Below, one piece after another: positions 1 through 7,884 of a stretch of 56,524 bases of DNA; within the stretch, counting starts at the first letter, position 1; each line of letters begins with the position of its first letter. Below the pieces are notes generated by a model. It saw nothing but the letters and a program-made list of their open reading frames with translations, did no database searches and was not told the DNA's origin. A program made the position numbers and the translations under genes. Source of the DNA: an uncultured Eubacteriales bacterium (GTDB taxonomy: Bacteria; Bacillota; Clostridia; Oscillospirales; Acutalibacteraceae); the NCBI GenBank assembly GCA_900318495.1, contig ONLA01000007.1, positions 1 through 56,524 of the forward strand, read 5' to 3'.

Positions 1-453
1 TTTTATCTGTCGGCGCTAATCGACAAAATCAAGGCGTTTTACACCGATAAGCTCAGCCTGCTGAAAATCGACTTCGCTGTAGACGCTTTTTCCGACCATA
101 TTCTCTCCGGCGATTTGGAGAGAAGCATTGAAGTGCTGCAAAACATTATCGAAAATGCCGTCAAGTACGGCGATGGCAGGAAAATAAGCATTGCGTTTTC
201 AAGGGAGGATGATTGTCAGCTGATCCATATCCGCAACAGCGGCTGCACACTCAGCAAAAACGAGCTGACCCACATCTTCGACAGCTTTTGGCGCGGCTCC
301 AATACGGGTAGTAACAGCGGCAGCGGCTTGGGACTGTACATCTGCCGCACCCTGATGCGCAAAATGAACAGACAGCTATATGATTGTCACAACCGTTTTT
401 TCAATAACTTAAGCTCCGGTCTGGCAGCATTTTCTGTTATATTTTTATATTAA
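1..453 (+). pseudogene. Sensor histidine kinase, C-terminal ATPase fragment, 3' end disrupted
   Basis: The frame is open from base 1, so the 5' part lies outside the window. The fragment carries the ATP-binding half of a membrane-type sensor kinase: an N box (NIIENAVKYGDG), an F box (IFDSFWRGSN) and a G2 box (GSGLGLYICR). In the family this domain phosphorylates the kinase's own His, which then passes phosphate to a response regulator. Homology stops abruptly after LMRKMN at about base 370. Kinases normally continue with a Gly-rich last strand, but here about 28 unrelated residues follow up to a chance stop. The break, together with the recombinase remnant that begins about 270 bases later, suggests that insertion or deletion by a mobile element destroyed the 3' end. 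Confidence 0.75.
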
Positions 454-642
454 AGTTATATTGCTAAATGTGTTTTACGAGGACTGGCATTGTTAATGTG
501 ACAGTACATAAATGGGTTGAGTTATACTAAATGACAGTCGAAAAAACATATGATCGCTGACAGAGCAAATCTACAGCTTTTTCGGCGGTTTTGTTTTTTT
601 TGAACGAAAGAAAATTACAACTTTGGCAGAAAATACCCTTGA

Positions 643-2235
643 CAAATCTCATCTCAAACAGAAATTTTACAACAATACGCTGCTGAAAACGGTTTCAAAA
701 ATACTCGCCTGTTCATAGACGACGGCTTCTCAGGCACGAACTTTGACCGACCTGCCTTCAATGAGATTATGAAGCTCGGTGAAGAAGGTAAAATCGGAAC
801 GCTGATCGTCAAAGACCATTCCCGTCTCGGACGTAACCGATTGGTAGTCGGTTCCTTGTTGGAAGAAGAATTTGACCGAATGGGTATCCGCTACATAGCC
901 GTTATGGATAACATCGACACCAAGAATGGTATCAGCGATATTGTACCTATGCAGGATTGGTTCAACGAGTGGCACGCCAAGAATACGAGCGACAAAGTAC
1001 GCAGGGTATTCAAGAGCAAAGGCGAATCGGGCAAACCGCTGACAACCAATCCACCGTATGGCTATATGAAGGATCCGAACGACAAATATAAATGGATAAT
1101 TGACGAGCCTGCCGCAAAAATCGTTAAACGGATATTCCAAATGTGCTTATCAGGAATGGGACCGTCGCAAATAGCCAAGAAGCTAACCGCCGAGAGAGTT
1201 CTTACTCCGACGGAGTATTGGAACAGCATTGGCAGAAAGAGTAGCAAACCACCATCTGTTCCGAATCACTGGTGTCCTGCAATGATAGCAAACATCTTGA
1301 AGCGTCAGGAATACTGCGGCGATATCGTAAACTTTCGCAGCACAAACAAATCGTTCAAGAATAAGAAGCGAGTTAACCGACCGGAAAGTGATTGGGTGAT
1401 CTTCGAGAACGTCCATCCTGCCATCATTGACCGTGATACATTCGCTCTTGTTCAGAAGATTCGGGAAAGCCGACACCGTCAAACACGAACAGGCAAGGTC
1501 AGTATCTTTTCGGGATTGGTATTCTGCGATGACTGCGGACAGAAGATGTACTATCAGTCAGGTAAGAAGGAACGGCGTGATCCACCGCACTTTATGTGTT
1601 CGAGCTATTCCAAGAATCCCGACACCTGTACCTCGCATTACATCGGGGAGAGAACATTGACGAACCTTGTCCTTGAAAGTATGCGGCGAGTGTTTCTAAA
1701 CATTCAGGCTTTTGAGAAAGAATTTGTCCGTAAGCAGCTTGAAAGCTACGACGCTGACAAGAAGAAAGAGCTGACCGCTAAACGCCGAGAGCTTGAAAAG
1801 GCGAAAAAGCGTATAGCCGAGATTGACAAATTGATACAGCATATCTACGAGGATAACGTTAAGGGCAAGCTGAGTGATGAACGCTTTGAAACCTTGAGCA
1901 ACACCTACGAAGCCGAGCAGAAGGAACTAAAAGAAAAGCTCCCCGAAATGGAGAGCTATCTTGAAGCCGAAACCGATAAGACGGTTAATCTGCAAAAATT
2001 TGTTCAAAAGGTTAAGCAAATCACTGAGCCGACCGAGCTGACAGGCGAGCTTGTCCACGAGTTCATCGATAAAATCGTCATATCAGCCGCTCACTACCTC
2101 GACGGCAAGCGTTATCAGATTATCGACATCTACTACAACGGCGTAGGCATCATCAAGCCGCTTTTGCCCAAAGATCTGGAAGCCGATTACCAACGTCATA
2201 TGGCAGAAAAGCAACAACAAAAGAAAACAGCATAA
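643..2235 (+). pseudogene. Large serine recombinase (TnpX/TndX-like), N-terminally truncated
   Basis: From EILQQYAAENGF onward this is a standard large serine recombinase. The remaining resolvase part shows DGFSGTNFDRPAF and KDHSRLGRN. The recombinase domain follows, then a zinc ribbon (CDDCGQKM and a later CSSY...C), a Lys/Glu-rich coiled coil and a DUF4368-like C-terminus. These enzymes integrate and excise conjugative or mobilisable elements through an active-site serine in an N-terminal YxRxS motif. That segment is missing: an in-frame stop lies at 640-642, and remnants of the N-terminus (KITTL in another frame near 615) are followed directly by what would be the NSISNQK region. The first ATG (769) lies inside the catalytic domain, so the protein should be inactive. 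No other element genes remain nearby. Confidence 0.85.
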
Positions 2236-2253
2236 AACCTGAATTTCCAAAAA

Positions 2254-2300
2254 CCGGTGGGACACCTTCTTTATGTAGTGTGTCCCCCCGGACTGTTTTT
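2254..2300 (+). terminator. Rho-independent terminator of the recombinase remnant
   Basis: A strong GC-rich hairpin (arms CCGG-GGGACAC and GTGTGTCCC-CCGG) is followed by a T run, 18 bases after the recombinase stop codon. Confidence 0.7.
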
Positions 2301-2379
2301 GCCTGCGGATGGCGCTGACGCTTCATCCTTGGCACACTCGCCTTCGAGACTCTTCCTCTGCGCTGCTGAGGTGAAATAG

Positions 2380-2410
2380 AAAAAGGATACCCGATTGGGT
2401 ATCCTTTTTC
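2380..2410 (-). terminator. Terminator of tRNA-Arg (symmetric hairpin)
   Basis: AAAAAGGATACCC pairs with GGGTATCCTTTTT around a GATT loop. The hairpin begins three bases beyond the CCA end of the tRNA on the minus strand. T runs on both sides make it usable from either strand. Confidence 0.85.
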
Positions 2411-2412
2411 TA

Positions 2413-2489
2413 TGGCGCGCCGGAAGAGACTCGAACTCCCGACCTTCTGATTCGTAGTCAGACACTCTATCCAGCTGAGCTACCGGCGC
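2413..2489 (-). tRNA. tRNA-Arg (anticodon ACG)
   Basis: On the minus strand the sequence folds as a full cloverleaf. The acceptor stem GCGCCGG/CCGGCGC is followed by discriminator G and an encoded CCA. The D arm contains GCTCAGCTGGATAGAGT, the anticodon loop reads CTACGAA (anticodon ACG, decoding CGN arginine codons after A-to-I editing), and the T arm carries GTTCGAGTC. A promoter lies upstream and a terminator immediately downstream, so it is a single-gene transcription unit. Confidence 0.95.
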
Positions 2490-2513
2490 AGATGCGTTTT
2501 AACCGCAATAAGT

Positions 2514-2542
2514 ATATTACCATAATCAAACTGAAATTGCAA
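2514..2542 (-). promoter_or_regulatory. Sigma-A promoter of tRNA-Arg
   Basis: On the minus strand TTGCAA (2537-2542) and TAATAT (2514-2519) are separated by exactly 17 bases, about 25 bases upstream of the mature tRNA 5' end. Confidence 0.6.
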
Positions 2543-3058
2543 GCTTTTTTTGAAAATTTATTATATTTTCATTGATTGCAATATTCTTTTGTTTGAATAT
2601 TAATCAATATTGTTGTTTAATCGCAATCAGCTGAAAATTTTTTCCTCGGATACAGAAAATGATATTACAGAATAAACTGATTTTGTCATAATTATTACGG
2701 AGCGAATTTTTGTTGAAAATAACAAATCACAGGAGGTAATTTTTCTGAAATCGAAAAAATTAAGCAAAACCCCTTTATTTTTTTATATCAATATGGTACA
2801 ATAGTTTTGTGAAAGCTCAAAAAAATCCGCATAAACACTGAGTTTTTAGACACATTTTTATAAAGGTTACAATATGTTGTGAATGTTGTAGCAAATTACA
2901 CAGCATAGTGTATTTATAATCGTGCTAATTACAATTTGATTTTTTTAAAAACTTGTGTTACAATAACATTGGTTACAAAAAAGTAATCAGCTTTAATCTT
3001 TAAAACAACTTTCTATTTGAAGATACAGAAGATACAATTTAAGGAAAGGGTGATACCC
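2543..3058. other. AT-rich intergenic region with a decayed gene start
   Basis: There is no substantial gene in about 500 AT-rich bases. A perfect AGGAGGT at 2731 is followed at 2745 by CTGAAATCGAAAAAA, which would read L-K-S-K-K and stops after 20 codons; it looks like a lost gene start. A TATAAT at 2915-2920 could be the -10 for the CHAP gene, but I see no convincing -35. The long leader of that gene must lie in this stretch. Confidence 0.45.
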
Positions 3059-4309
3059 ATGAAGCATTTAGCTTTAAGAAGAGTATCGGCAGCGGCAGTA
3101 ACGGTTGTTCTGTTAATTACAACTGTTTTCTCGCTTTCAATTTTTGCCAAAGCGGCAACTTTTACTCCGAGACTTACGGCGCCTGCTTACTCTAACAAGT
3201 ATTTCTACAATTCCGATTACAACGTTTTTCAAAAATACGGCTACGGCCTGCCAAACTGTACGGCTTACGCCTACGGCAGAGCTTACGAGATTTTAGGTAA
3301 GGAGCCTAAGCTTTCGTGGAACGGCGCGGGTCAGTGGTATGACTACAACAGAAACAACGGCTACTATAAATACGGCAGCACACCAAAGGTAGGCGCGATT
3401 GCCTGCTGGTGCTACAGCGGCGGCGGTCACGTTGCGGTTGTTGAGCAAATCGACAGCAACGGTAATATGACGCTTTCAAACTCAGAGTGGGGCGGAAGAA
3501 CATTTTACCTTACATACGCGCACAAGAATGATTACAACCCCGGCGGCAACAGTTGGTGGACATTCCAGGGTTATATTTACCTTATAGATTCCGCCGACAT
3601 TGTTGAGCCCACCAAGGCTGAATACAAAACCGGCGTTTACAATGTTACCGACGGTCCCGTGAATATGAGAAGCGGCGCCGGCACAGGCAACAGCTCGGTT
3701 GGTTTGGTTCCCAACGGCGCAAAGCTTTCCGTTACCAAGGTTCAGGCTTCGGGCGGCTACACATGGGGTTACACAACCTACAATAAAAAGAACGGTTGGG
3801 TTGCTCTTGACTTCTGTACATATGTTTCGGCGCTTCCTGCGGAAACAACAGCTCCCGCAACAGTTCAGCCCACAACGGCTAAACCCACAGAACAGTCCAC
3901 AACCGCCGCTCCCGAAACAACTCAGGAGCCGAGGATTACTCCCGAGCCCGAGGAACCCGTAACAAGGGCGACTCAGGCTACACAGCCGACAACAAAGGCA
4001 ACACAGCCCGCAACTGTTGCTCCCACAACCGTACCGGTTACACAGGCTCCCACGGTTGCTCCTAAAACAGAACCGGCAACTGAGGCTACACAACCCGTAA
4101 CCAAGCCGGCAAAGAAGGGTCTCGGCACAGGCGACATTAACTCCGACGGCGAAATCAATGTTGTTGACGCAACCATCATCCAGAAGGTTCTCACAGGTTC
4201 GCTTAACCTTAATAGCCAGCAGAAATCATGGTGCGACTTCAACTTTGACGGTTCGGTAACTATCGACGACGTAACAGGAATTCAGAAATACATTTCAAAA
4301 ACATATTGA
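3059..4309 (+). CDS. Secreted CHAP-domain amidase/peptidase with SH3b and dockerin
   Basis: This 416-residue exported protein begins with a signal peptide (residues 1-33, ending AKA). A CHAP domain follows, with catalytic Cys67 (LPNC) and His124 (GGHVAVV); CHAP enzymes cut peptidoglycan stem peptides or cross-bridges. A bacterial SH3 domain (about 190-255) is typical of cell-wall binding. A Thr/Pro-rich linker (about 262-355) leads to a C-terminal dockerin with two Ca-binding repeats (GDINSDGEINVVDA and DFNFDGSVTIDD), which should plug into a cohesin of a scaffoldin. ATG 3059 was chosen for its GAAAGGG site 8 bases upstream; a TTG at 3017 is in frame but lacks one. A wall hydrolase carrying a dockerin is less usual than a glycosidase; it may remodel the wall around the enzyme complex or act on other cells. 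Confidence 0.88.
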   Translation: MKHLALRRVSAAAVTVVLLITTVFSLSIFAKAATFTPRLTAPAYSNKYFYNSDYNVFQKYGYGLPNCTAYAYGRAYEILGKEPKLSWNGAGQWYDYNRNNGYYKYGSTPKVGAIACWCYSGGGHVAVVEQIDSNGNMTLSNSEWGGRTFYLTYAHKNDYNPGGNSWWTFQGYIYLIDSADIVEPTKAEYKTGVYNVTDGPVNMRSGAGTGNSSVGLVPNGAKLSVTKVQASGGYTWGYTTYNKKNGWVALDFCTYVSALPAETTAPATVQPTTAKPTEQSTTAAPETTQEPRITPEPEEPVTRATQATQPTTKATQPATVAPTTVPVTQAPTVAPKTEPATEATQPVTKPAKKGLGTGDINSDGEINVVDATIIQKVLTGSLNLNSQQKSWCDFNFDGSVTIDDVTGIQKYISKTY

Positions 4310-4321
4310 TTTATAAACTTT

Positions 4322-4350
4322 AAGGCAGAGCAAAAACGCTCTGCCTTTTT
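4322..4350 (+). terminator. Terminator after the CHAP-dockerin gene
   Basis: The arms AGGCAGAG and CTCTGCCT surround a short A-rich loop and are followed by a T run, 12 bases past the stop codon. Confidence 0.85.
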
Positions 4351-4411
4351 GCTTTGCTGTTTTATGTATTCTATTATCGGATAAAACGCTTTAATATCTG
4401 CTGTGTAAAAT

Positions 4412-4527
4412 TCGCATAACTGAGTTGTCGTCCTTGCAAGGCGTCAGCCTTACCTTGATTTATTTGCACAACCTGACGAAAAATCTTGCTGCGCAATCCG
4501 CACACCTGAATTATGCGGTATTGCCTT
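4412..4527. repeat. Dispersed palindromic repeat, copy 1 (long form)
   Basis: This shares long identical blocks with copies at 12009, 13492, 21527 and 46467. One block contains CCTTGCAAGGCGTCAGCCTT, another AAAATCTTGCTGCGCAATCC, and the end block is the TTATGCGGTATTGCC palindrome arm. It is noncoding and is inserted directly against the 5' side of a protein-gene remnant. Confidence 0.85.
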
Positions 4528-4653
4528 AATTATTCAGCTCTTGACTACGCAAGGAATATCGTATATAATAGCAATGTTATACCAGCTCACAAGGATTTCG
4601 CAAAGGCTCTTTACCGGTACAACCAGGCGGCTAACGTGTTCTTTGGTCAGTAA
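4528..4653 (+). pseudogene. C-terminal remnant of a secreted protein gene
   Basis: One frame (AAT at 4528 to TAA at 4651) reads as about 41 residues of sensible protein ending KALYRYNQAANVFFGQ. This resembles the C-terminal tail (Lys-Ala-hydrophobic-Tyr-Asn-x-Ala-Ala...Phe-Phe) I know from secreted repeat proteins of ruminococci. It has no start codon or ribosome binding site, and the repeat element occupies its 5' side. I infer the body of the gene was deleted. The call rests on pattern recognition only. Confidence 0.45.
4541..4569 (+). promoter_or_regulatory. Candidate sigma-A promoter for the small peptide gene
   Basis: TTGACT (4541-4546) and TATAAT (4564-4569) are spaced by exactly 17 bases. 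The site lies inside the coding remnant, so it may have arisen secondarily. It would give a leader of roughly 120 bases before the ATG at 4696. Confidence 0.55.
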
Positions 4654-4695
4654 CCCTTTTGAAATTAAGAATTAACGGAAAGGATAATCGTTAAA

Positions 4696-4860
4696 ATGAT
4701 AAAAGAAGCTTATGAGCGTCTTAGTATGGACGTAACACAATTTGACGTAGAGGATGTAATCACAACCTCGGGCGTAACACCCGGCGGCGGTGGCGGCGGC
4801 GATTCTCACAACTCAAACCCCGGAGATTACGAAGGCATTTTCATTCCCGTCGGAGGTTAA
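4696..4860 (+). CDS. Small Gly-rich peptide, 54 residues (unknown function)
   Basis: The predicted peptide starts MIKEAYERLSMDVTQFDVED, continues VITTSG, and has a tail with a run of six glycines ending IFIPVGG. Similar short proteins with an N-terminal aromatic/acidic segment followed by (E)DV(I/V)TTSG and a Gly/Pro-rich tail are familiar from ruminococcal and lachnospiral genomes, usually as hypothetical proteins. I recall no function. A purine-rich AAAGG lies 12 bases upstream, a sigma-A-like promoter about 130 bases upstream, and a structured region follows. The split into a conserved acidic head and a variable Gly-rich tail would suit a precursor peptide, but no maturation enzyme is adjacent. 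There is no signal peptide. Confidence 0.6.
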   Translation: MIKEAYERLSMDVTQFDVEDVITTSGVTPGGGGGGDSHNSNPGDYEGIFIPVGG

Positions 4861-5001
4861 TCAGGTCGCGTTTTTCACGACGCGTACTTTACGTTTGATT
4901 AAGCCTTACGTTAAGTGTTTCGCGAGAAAACTTAATCTATCGGAAGCTGTGGTTTAACGGGAACAACGTTCCGTTCGTTACAGCTTTCCAAGCAACGCAA
5001 T
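4861..5001 (+). other. Structured region downstream of the small peptide gene
   Basis: Several stems follow one another. TTAAGT (4911-4916) can pair with ACTTAA (4930-4935). Alternatively GATTAAG (4898-4904) can pair with CTTAATC (4931-4937), and the two pairings exclude each other. A two-tier stem runs from GGAAGCTGT (4942-4950) to ACAGCTTTCC (4980-4989), with an inner arm AACGGGAAC facing GTTCCGTT. A terminator follows at 5003. This could be a structured 3' UTR or a small RNA; I recognise no known RNA family. Confidence 0.45.
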
Positions 5002-5002
5002 T

Positions 5003-5030
5003 TAGGGAGGCGCGCCGCGTCTCCCTTTTG
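5003..5030 (+). terminator. Terminator ending the small peptide transcript
   Basis: AGGGAG and CTCCCT arms with an inner CGC/GCG extension are followed by TTTTG. It closes the structured downstream region. Confidence 0.7.
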
Positions 5031-5127
5031 CTATGCTCCAAATTTACGGAAAATGTCGGTCGCGACAATAGGCTTTGATACACAACGTTTGTTTTCTATG
5101 ATTATCGGTTATAATTGACGAAAGATA

Positions 5128-5162
5128 AAAGCCTTCTCCGCGCCGGAAGAAGGCTTTTTTTG
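5128..5162. terminator. Bidirectional terminator between convergent genes
   Basis: AAAGCCTTCT pairs with AGAAGGCTTTTTTT. It lies between the plus-strand small peptide transcript and the minus-strand papain-like gene, with a strong T run on the plus strand and a weaker one on the minus strand. Confidence 0.75.
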
Positions 5163-5252
5163 ATAATTGTTTTCATTCGGAAAACAAAAACATTCGGTTT
5201 TATTTGATAATGGTGCTAAGGTATTTTTCGGCTCAGGTGTTCGCCGCCGTAA

Positions 5253-6815
5253 TTATTTTGCTTTGTTGATAAACCGCTGTACCGAGGTTGCGTCGGTGAT
5301 GTCCACTTTGCCGTCGCGGTTATAATCAGCCGCTCTGAGCGCCTTGCCTGATAACTCGCGAATGTTGGCAATGTGTTTTTGGATTTCCGTTACATCGCTT
5401 ATATTAACAGTGCCGTCAAGATTTACGTCGCCCGGCGTAAAATCCTCCTTCAGCGATACGGCTTTAATTACGAAGGTGCCGCCGATGCTGTCGTCGTTGT
5501 TAGCCTTGTACCAGTCCATAACGTCCTGAAGGCTTCCTCCGTATGAAATGTAGCTTTGACCTTTCAGCGATTCGTTGATGAAAACATAATCGGAGGCGGA
5601 GGTTATAAGCCACTCGTCAACGCCGAGAGTTGCAGCTTTTCCGGTTTGCGAGGTGTTAAGCTCAACCGCGATTGAACCGCTTTGATACGGAACCGCAAAA
5701 TCGGTGATATCGTCGCAGATATATCCGGCGTAGTCAACCCTTCCCGATGAAAGCCGCGTCCATTTTGATTTGGCGTTCACGGGCTTGCCGTTTGAGTCGG
5801 GCACAAAGTACAGCGTGTAATCAGCGCCCTTTGCCTCGGTTTTGAAAATGATTTTGTCGAGAGTGAAAAACTCGTCGGTAAAATCGTAGTGATTCATAAA
5901 TGTAATATCGTCGCCGTCTACATAGTCAAATTCATAGGTCGCTCCGTAAATTTCGTTTTGCAGAAGCTTTTTGCCGCTGTTGATTTCCTCAAAGCTTTCA
6001 ATCGCGTAAGACGGCTTATAACGCGAGTGGAGCAGATATTTGTCCTCGTATGAAATCCAAAAGTAGCCGCCGAGCGAATTATTGTTGCCCCAGCTGTTTT
6101 TAACCAGCCACGCGCCGTTGCCGCCGGGAGCCTCGCCGGTTCTGCTTGTCGAAAACTTTTCGGCAGGGTAGTTGTCGTCCCAGCCGACAAGCTCAATCGC
6201 GTGTCCCTGATAGGAACCGTCATAATCCCCGGGCATATAGTACGAAAGAATGTCTGAGCTGAGGCAGTTTGCCGAGTGAGCGTATGAGGTGTAAATTCCG
6301 CCGTGGTTCATTATTTGGCGCTTGATTTCGGCGGGATCGTCCTTGTACAAAAACCGCGCCGAGGTTGCGCCGTAGCGCGCGAGATTTTGCGGAGCCTCGT
6401 CGCCGAAGGTCAGCTTGCTTAAATCAATGCCTTCAAGGTCGCTTTGAAGCACGCCTCCCTGCCACGACATCATATATCCGAGCGCGCAGGAGCCGTAGCC
6501 GGTCGCGGCGGTGGTGCGTATCCAGCCCTTACCGTTGGAGCGCGTTGTCGCCCACAGGTTGAGGTGGTCGGTTGACATATTGCCGGTTTGGATTCCGGCG
6601 CGGAGCAACGCCGATTCAAACGTTGCCATCGAGGCGTATGCCCAGCAGTCGTTGTTTTTCTGGGCTTTAACCTCGGTAACATATCCCTTTTCTACCGAGC
6701 TGTAGCTTTCGGGAAGCGCGTCGGTCTGCGCCGCGCCCGCGGTTACAGCTGCCGGGAAAGCAAGCGCACAGGAAAGTAACAGCGACGACATATATTTTAT
6801 TGCTTTTTTCTTCAT
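5253..6815 (-). CDS. Secreted papain-like (C1A) cysteine peptidase with dockerin
   Basis: This is a 520-residue exported protein. A signal peptide ends near residue 28 (AAVTAGA). The papain fold starts almost at once, with catalytic Cys57 (NNDCWAYAS), His205 (QGHAIELVGWDD) and Asn240 (VKNSWG), so a long inhibitory propeptide is lacking. A beta-rich middle region (about 260-450) resembles the lectin-like domain that follows bacterial C1A peptidases. The C-terminus is a dockerin (GDVNLDGTVNISD and DYNRDGKVDITD), predicting attachment to a cohesin scaffold. ATG 6815 (MKKKAIKY) was preferred over the in-frame start at 6857 because it gives a normal signal peptide behind AAAGG. The gene is transcribed away from gpr. 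Confidence 0.9.
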   Translation of the reverse strand: MKKKAIKYMSSLLLSCALAFPAAVTAGAAQTDALPESYSSVEKGYVTEVKAQKNNDCWAYASMATFESALLRAGIQTGNMSTDHLNLWATTRSNGKGWIRTTAATGYGSCALGYMMSWQGGVLQSDLEGIDLSKLTFGDEAPQNLARYGATSARFLYKDDPAEIKRQIMNHGGIYTSYAHSANCLSSDILSYYMPGDYDGSYQGHAIELVGWDDNYPAEKFSTSRTGEAPGGNGAWLVKNSWGNNNSLGGYFWISYEDKYLLHSRYKPSYAIESFEEINSGKKLLQNEIYGATYEFDYVDGDDITFMNHYDFTDEFFTLDKIIFKTEAKGADYTLYFVPDSNGKPVNAKSKWTRLSSGRVDYAGYICDDITDFAVPYQSGSIAVELNTSQTGKAATLGVDEWLITSASDYVFINESLKGQSYISYGGSLQDVMDWYKANNDDSIGGTFVIKAVSLKEDFTPGDVNLDGTVNISDVTEIQKHIANIRELSGKALRAADYNRDGKVDITDATSVQRFINKAK

Positions 6816-6961
6816 AAATTTATCATAACCTTTCATAACAAGGATTATTAAGCACATTATAACAAAAGAATTTTATAAAGTAAAGAATAAAGTTTTAACA
6901 TTTCCCAAATAATAAAAGTGCCGGATAAAACAACAGTTGTGAAAGAAAAGGTGTTGAGCGA

Positions 6962-7837
6962 ATGCAAATGAGAACCGATTTGGCGATTGAAGCGCGTGAA
7001 ATCGCCGGAGAAAGCATAGGCGGAGTTGATTTTGAGGAATACAGCCGAGGCGGAATGAAGCTGTCGCGCCTGACGGTGAAAAACGACCGCGCGAAACAGG
7101 CGCTGGGCAAGGATGTGGGAACGTACATTACTGTTGAGCTGCCGTCGCTAACCGACAATTTCAGCGATACCGACGAACGTATTCAAATAATCGGGACGGA
7201 AATCCGCAGGCTTTTGCCGGTCAACGGACTTTTGCTTGTCGCCGGCTTGGGTAATATGGACATAACGCCTGACTCGCTCGGACCGAAGGCAGGGCAAAGG
7301 GTGCTTGCCACACGGCACATTCAGGGAGAAATCGCGCGTGCCTCGGGACTTGACCGGCTCAGACCTGTCGCCGTGGTGCAAACAGGCGTAACGGGGCAGA
7401 CGGGAATAGAAACCGGAGAATATCTTCTGAGCATTGTCAAAGCCGTGAAGCCGGGAGCGGTAATCGCGATTGACGCGCTTGCTTCGCGCAGGCTCGAGCG
7501 GCTTGGGCGTACGCTGCAAATAAGCGACGCCGGGCTGTCGCCGGGCGCGGGCGTAGGCAACCACAGAACAAAAATCTGCCGCGAAACCATGGGCGTGCCG
7601 GTGATTTCAATCGGCGTGCCTACCGTTGTGGACGTGCAGACGCTTGCCGGAGATTTGCTCGGCAACCGGTATTATTTTCAGGACGCGTCGTCGCTTGAAC
7701 CGGACGGCAGACAGATGATTGTGATTCCGCGAGAAATTGATTTGCTGACCGAAAGAGCCTCGCGGCTTATCGCGTTTGCCCTTAACGCCGCGATTCAGGA
7801 CAGGTTTTCGCTCAGCGAGCTTGTCGCGCTGATGTAA
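6962..7837 (+). CDS. gpr: Germination protease GPR (spore protease)
   Basis: GPR degrades the small acid-soluble proteins that coat DNA in dormant spores and so frees amino acids at germination. It is made in the forespore as an inactive zymogen and trimmed at its N-terminus. The 291-residue product shows the family signature throughout: an N-terminal RTDLA processing region, VAGLGNMDITPDSLGP, VQTGVTGQTGIETGE, and the conserved GVGNHR and VISIGVPTVVD blocks. Length is slightly short of the Bacillus enzyme. ATG 6962 is preceded by AAAGGTG. spoIIP follows after 47 bases, the same pairing as in Bacillus, which marks the organism as a spore former. The promoter should be forespore-specific; I could not fix it by eye. 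Confidence 0.95.
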   Translation: MQMRTDLAIEAREIAGESIGGVDFEEYSRGGMKLSRLTVKNDRAKQALGKDVGTYITVELPSLTDNFSDTDERIQIIGTEIRRLLPVNGLLLVAGLGNMDITPDSLGPKAGQRVLATRHIQGEIARASGLDRLRPVAVVQTGVTGQTGIETGEYLLSIVKAVKPGAVIAIDALASRRLERLGRTLQISDAGLSPGAGVGNHRTKICRETMGVPVISIGVPTVVDVQTLAGDLLGNRYYFQDASSLEPDGRQMIVIPREIDLLTERASRLIAFALNAAIQDRFSLSELVALM

Positions 7838-7884
7838 TAAAATCATCCGTATGCTCATATAAATATCAGGAGCAGGTGATTTGT

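Noticed and set aside
2271-2465. Minus-strand ORF overlapping the tRNA-Arg
   Set aside because: It runs through the tRNA and its terminator; its apparent protein text is a by-product of structured noncoding sequence.
2413-2489. tRNA-Arg as the attachment site of the recombinase element
   Set aside because: I found no duplicated tRNA 3' end on the other side of the remnant; large serine recombinases also do not usually use tRNA genes.
3482-4093. Cys- and Gly-rich minus-strand ORF of 203 codons
   Set aside because: It is antisense to the Thr/Pro-rich linker of the CHAP-dockerin gene; the Cys/Gly richness is the complement of that repeat composition.
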